Under the pieces are notes generated by a model, which did not search any database, had not been told where the DNA came from, and saw nothing but the letters and a program-made list of their open reading frames with translations. This document shows positions 1 to 6,429 of a DNA stretch of 6,967 bases, piece by piece. Position 1 is the stretch's first letter. Each line of letters begins with the position of its first letter. Both the position numbers and the translations under genes were made by a program. Source of the stretch: Oligoflexales bacterium (GTDB lineage: Bacteria > Bdellovibrionota_B > Oligoflexia > Oligoflexales > CACXFL01); assembly GCA_028282865.1 (NCBI GenBank), contig JANQHA010000568.1:1-6967 (forward strand). Direction: 5' to 3'.

Positions 1-291
1 GGCTGCGTGTTTGAAAAAACCAGCACCCACACCGCAAAGGTACCAGAGCAGTGCCAAAGAACCGATACTGGAATGATTATACAACTTGGCTTAAACTGGG
101 ATTATAGGCAGTTTAAAAGGCTTGCCCTTAAATACACTTATATAAGTAATCAAAATGCAACTCTCAAAGAATACGAACGAACAGAACATAATATAGTGGC
201 AACCTACACCATGGCATTTCCTAATGTAGATAGAGTGCTTAGATTTGTCGAACGTTTTAGCGATATAGCTTTCACAAAAAAGGAAGACTAG
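1..291 (+). CDS. C-terminal fragment of a probable outer-membrane beta-barrel protein (5' end outside window)
   Basis: The frame is open from the first base and ends at the TAG at 289-291, giving 97 residues with no family-defining motif. The GTG at 7 is not a convincing start because no Shine-Dalgarno can be seen and the frame continues upstream, so I treat this as the end of a longer gene. The residues show alternating hydrophobic and polar stretches separated by charged turns: MIIQLGLNWDYRQF, then RLALKYTYISNQN, then HNIVATYTMAF. This is the usual look of the last strands of an outer-membrane barrel, such as those that follow TPR domains in envelope proteins. The last strand ends in Phe, but about 23 more residues follow it (PNVDRVLRFVERF...KKED), which is atypical for a terminal barrel strand. 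The PilZ gene starts one base after the stop, so the two are probably cotranscribed. The barrel assignment is by pattern only; an unrelated beta-rich protein is possible. Confidence 0.55.
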   Translation, partial: GCVFEKTSTHTAKVPEQCQRTDTGMIIQLGLNWDYRQFKRLALKYTYISNQNATLKEYERTEHNIVATYTMAFPNVDRVLRFVERFSDIAFTKKED

Positions 292-292
292 T

Positions 293-886
293 ATGGGAAT
301 CAATCCAAGCAGCTTGGAAACGCTACAGCAATGTATGAGCGAAAGAACACCAGTAACATTTGCATCGGAGAATGTGGATATTGTATTTCAAACATATATC
401 CTTGAAGTCACCAATGATCACGTTTCGTTACAAAATCGAGTGCCTCCGGAATATATAGGCAAAACGACTGAGTCTAAAAACTTTTCTCTTCAAGCAAACA
501 TGCTTAGATTTAGTAGCTCAAAGATTGAATCAGACGGAGAAAACATCCTCTTTCCATTTGGTGAGCTAAGTGAGATTGAAGAAACCAGACAGACTGAACG
601 CTTCCCGTTCACTATGGACGAGCATGTTATCTGCGAAATCAAAAACCCGTACGATCAGGAAACTATATTGTCAAAACACGTGTTAGACATGTCATCATCC
701 GGTCTATCAATACGTAGCCCTAAGCCATCAAAACTTTTTTTAGCGGGAACAAAATTTGATAAGATTAAGGTTCTGATTGACGGTGAGCTTTACAGCCAAA
801 CACCAGCAACAGTTGTATACTCAAGAAAACTTCTCGATCTCAGTGGAAAAGTAAGGGTACAAGTAGGACTAAAATTTGAAATCTAA
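293..886 (+). CDS. YcgR-like PilZ-domain protein, predicted c-di-GMP receptor
   Basis: This is a 197-residue soluble protein with no signal peptide or membrane segment. The C-terminal half (about residues 97-197) is a PilZ domain. It carries the RxxxR motif as R99-Q-T-E-R103 and the (D/N)xSxxG motif as D132-M-S-S-S-G137. In the PilZ family these two motifs together contact cyclic di-GMP, so binding is likely. The N-terminal part (about 8-95) is beta-rich and has the size and position of the PilZN/YcgR N-terminal domain. It reads as a two-domain YcgR-type effector, probably controlling motility, adhesion or envelope functions, but the target cannot be named. The ATG at 293 is supported by AGGAAG at 281-286, six bases upstream and inside the end of the preceding gene, which suggests translational coupling. 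A nucleotidase gene follows after 15 bases. I am confident of the family and less so of the physiological role. Confidence 0.85.
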   Translation: MGINPSSLETLQQCMSERTPVTFASENVDIVFQTYILEVTNDHVSLQNRVPPEYIGKTTESKNFSLQANMLRFSSSKIESDGENILFPFGELSEIEETRQTERFPFTMDEHVICEIKNPYDQETILSKHVLDMSSSGLSIRSPKPSKLFLAGTKFDKIKVLIDGELYSQTPATVVYSRKLLDLSGKVRVQVGLKFEI

Positions 887-901
887 GTAAAAAGGGATCA
901 T

Positions 902-2350
902 ATGAGTCTTAAAAAATGGCAAAAGATCTATGTAAACAGGTCTCTTAATATGGGGTCAATAAAATCCATCGGCTTCGATATGGATCATACATTAGCCCCT
1001 TATAATCATATAAACTTTGAGGCAGTAGCGTTTGAGAAAACATTAGACAAATTTATTGCAGCCGGGTATCCCAAAGAACTGCAGAAGCTGCAATTTGACC
1101 CTACAAGTGTTATCCGTGGGCTCCTAGTAGATCATGAGCGTGGCAACTTGCTAAAGGTTGACGCACATAAATATGTTAAAACCGCATTTCACGGGAAAAG
1201 ACGACTCGACAAGGAAGAGCGGCACCGTTTGTACAACTCAGAGAGTTTTAAAGCCGAAAATTTGAAATCAGTTGATACATTCTTTTCACTTAGCGAGGTG
1301 CAGCTGTTTGTTGAGATAGTTGACTTTATGGATCGTCACCCAGGACGAATCAAAAAATCGTACGCCGAAATATATCATGATCTAAGGCACTATATCGATT
1401 TAAGCCATGCTGATGGCTCGATTAAAGATAAAGTGATGGCTACTCCTAGCCATTACATTAAAAAAGACAAGCACCTGTGTGGAGCACTTAAAAGGTTGAT
1501 CAGTGGTGGTAAAAGCCTATTTCTACTAACTAACTCTGGTTGGGAGTATACCGACGCGATTATGGGCTATCTTCTAAATGATACGTTACCAGAAGACTTC
1601 AAATCATGGAGGGACTTTTTTGACTTAGTTATTGTAAACGGACAGAAACCTAAGTTCTTCACATCAAAGAACCCTTTTGAAGAAATTAATATATCTACTG
1701 GCGAGTCTAAGGTCTGTGATGACACTTTGAAACGTGGCTACATATACGCCAAAGGAAATGCTGCTAAACTCCAAGAGGTAGTCGGGATTGTTGGCGATGA
1801 AGTATTATATGTTGGAGACCATATATATGGTGATATCATCAGCTCCAAAGGTTTGGTGAATTGGCGGACTATGTTAATCGTCGAGGAACTCGAGCACGAG
1901 CTCCATCGACTTGAGGAAACCAAAGGAGAGTTAGAGAAGATTCAGGACTCTCTTCGAGAGCGAGAGGTTCTAGATGAAGAATTACAAAAGCTAAGATCGC
2001 TTAGAAGGTCGCTTGATTTTCAACTTAAGAATGCCGCTGGCCTTGGTGACAAAAAGAAATCCTCCCACCTATTGCGAGAGCTTGAAAAGCTTGATGACAA
2101 AGTCACTGAAAAAGAAGAAGTATTAACCGTATTTAATAAAACTATCAAAAATATTATTGAAAAACGTGAAAAACAAATTCACCCGGTATGGGGAGAACTT
2201 ATGAAAGTGAACCTTGAGAAAAGTCGTTTTGCCCAACAAGTTGAAACCTATGCATGTATTTATTCCAGTTCTGTTACAAACCTAAGATTTTATAGCCCTT
2301 TTAAGCAGTTTATTTCATTTCACGATATATTACCGCACGACATAGCCTAA
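902..2350 (+). CDS. HAD-superfamily 5'-nucleotidase, cytosolic purine 5'-nucleotidase (cN-II) family
   Basis: The 482-residue protein matches the HAD-IG 5'-nucleotidase family (human NT5C2 relatives) along its length. Motif I is FDMDHTLAPYN, with D26 as expected nucleophile and D28 as acid/base. Motif II is LLTNS with T210. The motif III lysine is probably K249 in NGQKPKFF. Motif IV is YVGDHIYGDI with D306 and D311, followed by WRTMLIVEEL. The C-terminal block (FAQQVETYACIYSS... to ILPHD) also resembles the family's end, so the protein looks full length. Residues about 329-427 form a long charged helical, coiled-coil-like insert. The expected reaction is dephosphorylation of nucleoside 5'-monophosphates in the cytoplasm, with IMP/GMP as the best-known eukaryotic substrates. 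The bacterial substrate is not established here. The start is supported by AAAGGGA at 891-897. It follows the PilZ gene by 15 bases and is probably in the same operon. Confidence 0.9.
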   Translation: MSLKKWQKIYVNRSLNMGSIKSIGFDMDHTLAPYNHINFEAVAFEKTLDKFIAAGYPKELQKLQFDPTSVIRGLLVDHERGNLLKVDAHKYVKTAFHGKRRLDKEERHRLYNSESFKAENLKSVDTFFSLSEVQLFVEIVDFMDRHPGRIKKSYAEIYHDLRHYIDLSHADGSIKDKVMATPSHYIKKDKHLCGALKRLISGGKSLFLLTNSGWEYTDAIMGYLLNDTLPEDFKSWRDFFDLVIVNGQKPKFFTSKNPFEEINISTGESKVCDDTLKRGYIYAKGNAAKLQEVVGIVGDEVLYVGDHIYGDIISSKGLVNWRTMLIVEELEHELHRLEETKGELEKIQDSLREREVLDEELQKLRSLRRSLDFQLKNAAGLGDKKKSSHLLRELEKLDDKVTEKEEVLTVFNKTIKNIIEKREKQIHPVWGELMKVNLEKSRFAQQVETYACIYSSSVTNLRFYSPFKQFISFHDILPHDIA

Positions 2351-2359
2351 CAAGGTAGA

Positions 2360-2395
2360 TCGGGACCCGTGTGAACAGCAGTTACGCGGTCTCGA
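2360..2395 (+). other. Imperfect hairpin in the intergenic region, no T-tract
   Basis: Bases 2360-2374 can pair with 2382-2395, leaving C2368 bulged, three G-T (G-U) pairs and a seven-base loop (ACAGCAG). The arms contain CGGGACC and GGTCTCG. It lies just after the nucleotidase stop codon and about 90 bases before the kinase start. No run of T follows on either strand, so it is not a canonical intrinsic terminator. It could be a 3'-end stabilising structure, part of a factor-dependent terminator, or chance pairing. The pairing was worked out by hand and no folding energy was computed. Confidence 0.4.
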
Positions 2396-2437
2396 AACCC
2401 GATAAAACAACCCACTCCTCTAAAGAAATTCAATAAC

Positions 2438-2466
2438 TTACCGATATATAACTGATTCAATATAGT
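2438..2466 (+). promoter_or_regulatory. Weak candidate promoter for the kinase operon
   Basis: TATAGT at 2461-2466 resembles a sigma-70 -10 element. The hexamer 17 bases upstream (TTACCG, 2438-2443) is a poor -35 match, and an overlapping TATATA at 2445-2450 makes the choice ambiguous. The main argument is position. This is the only intergenic gap of any size, it precedes the first gene of a packed three-gene unit, and it is locally AT-rich. Confidence 0.25.
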
Positions 2467-2475
2467 GTTAGAAAT

Positions 2476-2480
2476 GAGGT
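2476..2480 (+). promoter_or_regulatory. Shine-Dalgarno for the kinase gene
   Basis: GAGGT lies seven bases before the ATG at 2488. A second purine stretch, AGGA at 2482-2485, is too close to the start to be the functional site. This placement supports the start that puts the typical GGRYRI entry of a PknB-type kinase domain at residue 7. Confidence 0.6.
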
Positions 2481-2487
2481 TAGGACA

Positions 2488-4428
2488 ATGCGAGGGAAAA
2501 TCCTCGGCGGTCGTTATCGCATTCAAAATAAAATTGGCGAAGGCGGCATGGCTAACATCTATGTCGCTTACGACGAAAAGCTAAGCCGAAAAGTTGCCGT
2601 TAAATTTTTGCATCGGCATATGTCGGGAAATCAAGATATTAGAAAAAGGTTTTTTCACGAAGCCCAAGCAATCTCCTCACTCAACCATCCGAATATCCTA
2701 AAGGTATATGACTTTTCTGGTGAACAGTCGGAAGATGTCTGGATGGTAACGGAGATTCTCCATGGTTCTAACCTCTCAGAATACGCTAAAAGTTTTCCAG
2801 GAAATTGGCTGCACCCAATTATAGCGGCAATGATCTGTCGAGAGATTCTAAAAGCTCTTGATACTGCACACAATGCTGGGATCGTGCACAGAGACGTAAA
2901 GCCAGAAAACGTGTTCGTTCTAAACTCAGGCGGCATACGGCTAATGGATTTTGGCATCGCAAAAAACAACCGGGTACAGTCGATGACTATGACAGGCACT
3001 TTCATGGGATCTCCAAGTTACATGTCTCCCGAACAAATACGTGGAAAGTCTGTCGACTCAAGGAGTGACTTATACAGCCTAGGGGTTTTATTTTACGAAA
3101 TTATCTCTAATAAACTTCCCTACAGCGGTAGCACCACACATGACATTGTATTGAAGATCTGTGAAGGTAAATTTAAACCACCAATCTACCATGTACCCAA
3201 CCTTCCTTCTGATCTTAATAAGATGATTTGTAAAGCGATGGCAAAACATCCCATGCATCGTTACCAAGAAGCACGAACCTTCGCAAAAGATATTGATATT
3301 TTTCTAGCCAGGCATCAATTCGAAGAGAGTCACATCGAGCTGGAAAGGTATTTTAAAGATCGAGAAAAATTCGAAGCACGGCTTAGAAAACTTGATTTCA
3401 CAAATAAAGCGACTGTACCGGCGAAGTTTAAAAAGAATAGGTCTAGTAAAAAACAAGTAAAATCTTCCACCACCAAAATAAACCACACCCGCATGGTATC
3501 AAACCAAGAAAATGCCGATTCGCTACGCATAGCTAACCAAAACTCACTCGACCATCCAATTCAAAAATCGAATATGAGAATCAATCGGCAAGAGCTAGCT
3601 TCACAACAGAATGCCGGCCCTAGAAGAGACAGGCTCATCAATGTAATACCCCCAAGAGTGACTAGGCCACCTCACTACACCTCAAGTATATCGAATCAAT
3701 TTCGCCAACAAAAGAAGCGGATGAGACCCCGATTGCCAAAACGCCAAGCACCAGTAAACTTCTATAAAAAACATATAACCTATGCCTCACCAACAAATAA
3801 TAGACTTGTCAATTTCGCAGGTTTTTTCCTAATAGCTCTGTTTATCTCTCTTTCTATAGCCGGATTTTACTTCTTTCAGCAAAGCCTATCCAAGTCCAAA
3901 AGAAACACGGACATCAAAAGTCAACCTAAAGCGAAAGTTACTAAGCCATTAAAAGTTCAAAAGAAGACTCACAAGAAGCCCATCAACAACAAACGTAAGC
4001 CTAGAGTTAAAACTAAAAAAGTAACTACTAAACCACGGCGGCAGCCAATCAAAGACATAAAAAAGCCTTTAGATCACAGGCCAAAGCCTAACAATGAGAT
4101 AAAGCCGCCAACCAGTAAGGCTAGGCCAGTAAATAGACAAAAACCAGCAGCAACTACTACTAAAAAACCTATAAATCCGCCTAGAGTAGCAAACAAACCA
4201 GCATATTTTCGTATCAGCTCGCAACCAGCCGCGGAGATTTATGTCGACGGTCGAAGGGTTGGAACCACTATTGACAAGACTATGAGTAGTGGCTGGATCA
4301 AAGTTTCTACGGGAACTTATAAAATTGAATTAAGGCGTACCGGGTACAAAACATACTCACGAAGTTTAAAGCTTAAACCTGGTCAAAAGCTATCAGCTCC
4401 TATGATCACACTGGAAAGGAGTCGTTAG
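2488..4428 (+). CDS. Transmembrane Ser/Thr protein kinase (PknB/Hanks type) with periplasmic PEGA domain
   Basis: This 646-residue protein has the order kinase, linker, membrane helix, linker, PEGA. The kinase domain (about 9-275) has every key element: glycine loop GEGGMA (17-22), ATP lysine K39 in VAVKF, helix-C E58, catalytic loop HRDVKPEN (134-141) with D136, DFG at 154-156, SPE (180-182) in place of APE, D194 in SDLYSLG and R258. It is an RD-type kinase, so activation-loop phosphorylation is expected, with T167, T169 and T171 as candidates. A charged helix (276-305) and a basic disordered cytoplasmic linker lead to one membrane segment (about 440-463). The periplasmic part has a 105-residue Lys/Pro-rich spacer (467-571) and a PEGA domain (about 572-644, with EIYVDGRRVG and GTYKIELRRTGYK). 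PEGA domains occur in surface or wall-associated proteins, so this is probably an envelope-sensing kinase. Its ligand and substrates are unknown. The next gene, 3 bases downstream, also encodes a PEGA protein and is the prime partner candidate. Confidence 0.92.
   Translation: MRGKILGGRYRIQNKIGEGGMANIYVAYDEKLSRKVAVKFLHRHMSGNQDIRKRFFHEAQAISSLNHPNILKVYDFSGEQSEDVWMVTEILHGSNLSEYAKSFPGNWLHPIIAAMICREILKALDTAHNAGIVHRDVKPENVFVLNSGGIRLMDFGIAKNNRVQSMTMTGTFMGSPSYMSPEQIRGKSVDSRSDLYSLGVLFYEIISNKLPYSGSTTHDIVLKICEGKFKPPIYHVPNLPSDLNKMICKAMAKHPMHRYQEARTFAKDIDIFLARHQFEESHIELERYFKDREKFEARLRKLDFTNKATVPAKFKKNRSSKKQVKSSTTKINHTRMVSNQENADSLRIANQNSLDHPIQKSNMRINRQELASQQNAGPRRDRLINVIPPRVTRPPHYTSSISNQFRQQKKRMRPRLPKRQAPVNFYKKHITYASPTNNRLVNFAGFFLIALFISLSIAGFYFFQQSLSKSKRNTDIKSQPKAKVTKPLKVQKKTHKKPINNKRKPRVKTKKVTTKPRRQPIKDIKKPLDHRPKPNNEIKPPTSKARPVNRQKPAATTTKKPINPPRVANKPAYFRISSQPAAEIYVDGRRVGTTIDKTMSSGWIKVSTGTYKIELRRTGYKTYSRSLKLKPGQKLSAPMITLERSR
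4413..4421 (+). promoter_or_regulatory. Shine-Dalgarno supporting the GTG start at 4432
   Basis: GGAAAGGAG lies inside the last codons of the kinase gene, ten bases before GTG 4432. It supports that non-ATG start. The next in-frame GTG (4495) would cut into the hydrophobic core of the signal peptide, and the first in-frame ATG (residue 88) would remove the signal peptide and most of the TPR region. The overlap with the kinase coding end suggests coupled translation. Confidence 0.6.
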
Positions 4429-4431
4429 CAA

Positions 4432-6429
4432 GTGCAGTTCTTACTAGTCAAAATCTACACTTGCCTAGCAAAAACAAAACTGCTAATTGCAGCAGTGTGC
4501 CTTGCCCATATATCATTAGCGGTCTTCTCTGATAAGTCTCATGCACAAAGTTTGAGTATCGGTTATAAGAAATATACCCGAGGTGACTTTAGAGGAGCCG
4601 AATCTGCATTAAAGGCGGCATCTAAGAGACGAGGCTTGAAACCGAAAGCTAAAGCACAGATATATAAGTACTTAGGTATCTCCCAGTATATGTTAAAAAA
4701 GACCAGAAACTCTCAAAGTTCGTTTCAGAGAGCCATTGCCGCCAATCCTTCTACAACCATATCTAGTAACGAGGTCTTGGATGAACGCGTCATAGGGTTT
4801 TTCAATACAATTAAGTCGAAGATGGTCAAGAGGACCCGTGCCAGACGCAGCAAGCCAAAATCAGCAATCCCATCTGTAGTGACTAAAACGACATACTTAG
4901 TTATTAAATCCAATGTAAAAACAGCGACATTAACAGTCGATGGAATCCTAGCTGGAGATGTCGGATCATTAATCGAAGCAGAACCCGGAATAGTAACCAT
5001 CCAGTTAACGGCGAGAGGGTATGTGAGCAAAAAAGCTAAACTTAGAGTGCTCGCGAACCGGAAAAATACTTATACGATTACACTTCAAAAGCCAAAACCA
5101 AAGCCGAAACCAATGGCTAAGAGTAGTCCTAAGAAGCGACGCATCCAGCCGAAAGCAAATAAGCCTCGAGCTAAAGGAGTCTACTTGCCGAACCCTGGAA
5201 ACGACTTATTTAGCGAGAGTGAGGAGGCCTTGCCTCCAGCAGCACCGGTGCCGCAACCTCAATACCAGGCACCGCAGCCCTACAGTCCAGTGCAGCCCTA
5301 CCAACAACAGCAACCGGCTTACAATCCGTACGGCCTTACAAACCCTTACGGACAACCAGCTTACCCTTACCCAACTCAGCCTTACGCCCCAGCACCGGCT
5401 CCAGTATACCCGCAGGCTTCACCTTACGCTCCAGCACCTTATGCTCCGCCTGCGTATACAGCTCCAGTCGCTCCTCCTCCCGCTGCTACCACACCAGCAC
5501 CGCTTCCGATTCCTGAAATGGACGGATATGATTCCTCCAGTAGTGACTTTTTAAAGTCGCCGAAGAAATCTAGTAAGCGTAAGAAAAGAAGACCACGTAA
5601 AAAAAGGAAATCAAGGAGTTCAGCGGAACCCAATATTTTAATATCATTACTACCCTTCGGGGCAGGACAATTTCAAAATGGAAAGGACTGGTTAGGAGGA
5701 GCATTCCTAGCAGCTGAGGCATTCGCCATATATTGGTATTGGACTAATAAATCTGATGCCGACCAAGCAGTTACCGAAGCCGAAGAATACTTCCAAAGAG
5801 ATGACGTCACTGACGAGCAAAAGGAAGAATTCGAGTCGTTGACAGCTAGCTATGTATCTAAGAAAAGAAGCCAGCAGCAAATGGGTCTTTATGGATTTTT
5901 AGGTCTATGGGCCGCTGGAGTCGGCGAAGCCATATTTAACGCTCCTAAGCCGGTAAAAAAGAAGAAGCGACGCTCCAAAAAATCAAGAAGGTTTCTCAAC
6001 GACTACCGACCAAACTTAGACTTAAGATACTCAAGTTTGAGTTTACCACCAACTAAAAACCTAGAATCCTCAGAAGAATTTGACATTCGAGACTATCGTT
6101 TAGATGATCAAAACTCCGAGGATAATACCATAACACCTGACTACGAAACCAACGAAAACCACACTCTTGGATTTAATTACTCGAATCCGGAAATACAAGA
6201 CGCACCCGGTTTAGAAAGCCAAACTGAAGATCAATTGCCAGATAACTCAGCAACCGAAGATCGGCTGGATACCCTTGAACCAGAAGAGGATTTTTCGGAG
6301 GACTTTTCTTATCGCAATAAACTGCCACCTCCTAGGGTTAATATTGGTATAGTCTATGATGAAGATGCTATTCTAAAACAAAAGCAAATAAGTCCTTATT
6401 TAGGAGTCAAAATGGAATGGGGATTCTAG
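4432..6429 (+). CDS. Exported TPR-PEGA protein with DUF5683-like membrane domain and low-complexity segments
   Basis: I do not recognise this 665-residue protein as a named family, but its parts are readable. Residues 1-38 form a Sec signal peptide with core LLIAAVCLAHISLAVF and a likely cut at SHA/QS. Residues 40-135 are TPR-like (YKKYTRGDFRGAESAL, YLGISQYMLKK, FQRAIAANP). A PEGA domain spans about 153-219 (TLTVDGILAGD, EAEPGIVTIQLTARGY). A Lys/Pro stretch (219-250) and a Pro/Tyr/Gln/Ala-rich tract (268-361) follow. A basic cluster (377-397) precedes a hydrophobic domain: ISLLPFGAGQFQNGK, a helix at 420-437, an acidic loop, then a helix at 484-503. The PFGAGQFQNG signature resembles DUF5683-type membrane proteins. 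A second basic cluster (507-520) and an acidic tail (545-626) follow, and the protein ends SPYLGVKMEWGF. TPR-PEGA proteins usually act in the envelope as assembly or scaffold factors. Gene order suggests it works with the upstream kinase. Confidence 0.8.
   Translation: MQFLLVKIYTCLAKTKLLIAAVCLAHISLAVFSDKSHAQSLSIGYKKYTRGDFRGAESALKAASKRRGLKPKAKAQIYKYLGISQYMLKKTRNSQSSFQRAIAANPSTTISSNEVLDERVIGFFNTIKSKMVKRTRARRSKPKSAIPSVVTKTTYLVIKSNVKTATLTVDGILAGDVGSLIEAEPGIVTIQLTARGYVSKKAKLRVLANRKNTYTITLQKPKPKPKPMAKSSPKKRRIQPKANKPRAKGVYLPNPGNDLFSESEEALPPAAPVPQPQYQAPQPYSPVQPYQQQQPAYNPYGLTNPYGQPAYPYPTQPYAPAPAPVYPQASPYAPAPYAPPAYTAPVAPPPAATTPAPLPIPEMDGYDSSSSDFLKSPKKSSKRKKRRPRKKRKSRSSAEPNILISLLPFGAGQFQNGKDWLGGAFLAAEAFAIYWYWTNKSDADQAVTEAEEYFQRDDVTDEQKEEFESLTASYVSKKRSQQQMGLYGFLGLWAAGVGEAIFNAPKPVKKKKRRSKKSRRFLNDYRPNLDLRYSSLSLPPTKNLESSEEFDIRDYRLDDQNSEDNTITPDYETNENHTLGFNYSNPEIQDAPGLESQTEDQLPDNSATEDRLDTLEPEEDFSEDFSYRNKLPPPRVNIGIVYDEDAILKQKQISPYLGVKMEWGF
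5233..5514 (+). repeat. Low-complexity Pro/Tyr/Gln/Ala-coding tract
   Basis: This part of the TPR-PEGA gene encodes irregular short units such as QPY, NPYG, YPYP, PYAPAP and APPAY. At DNA level it shows recurring CAGCAC, CCTTACG and CAGCCCTAC words and is clearly richer in C than its surroundings. The units are degenerate and variable in length, so this is a compositionally biased disordered spacer rather than a strict tandem repeat. It may vary in length between strains by slippage or recombination. Confidence 0.75.
6419..6423 (+). promoter_or_regulatory. Shine-Dalgarno supporting the GTG start of coaE
   Basis: GGGGA lies inside the last codons of the TPR-PEGA gene, six bases before GTG 6430. 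That GTG directly follows the TAG at 6427-6429, so ribosomes ending the upstream gene could restart here. No ATG precedes the P-loop in this frame. Confidence 0.55.

Noticed and set aside
7..291. A complete 94-residue gene starting at GTG 7
   Set aside because: The frame is open to the window edge, no Shine-Dalgarno is visible, and the protein looks like the last strands of a longer beta-rich protein.
2360..2410. Intrinsic (Rho-independent) terminator after the nucleotidase
   Set aside because: The hairpin is followed by AAACCCGATAAAACAA rather than a run of T, and the reverse strand also lacks a T-tract.
2655..3005. A 116-residue - strand reading frame inside the kinase gene
   Set aside because: It lies opposite the conserved kinase catalytic domain and has no recognisable features; it is a shadow frame.
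4725..5030. A 101-residue - strand reading frame opposite the PEGA region
   Set aside because: No ribosome-binding site or family features; it is the complement of the TPR-PEGA coding sequence.
5233..5514. CRISPR array or strict tandem repeat
   Set aside because: The repeated words are short, degenerate and irregularly spaced, in frame with a protein, with no constant repeat-spacer pattern.
5219..5554. A 111-residue + strand reading frame overlapping the Pro/Tyr-rich tract
   Set aside because: It exists because the repetitive C-rich DNA lacks stops in another frame; it is Arg/Leu/Gln/Thr-rich with no start signal, and the main frame encodes a coherent protein.
2488..6429. Defence island or toxin-antitoxin interpretation of the kinase pair
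   Set aside because: No nuclease, toxin, mobile-element or antitoxin features are present; the membrane helix, PEGA domains and coaE neighbour point to an envelope role in a core region.
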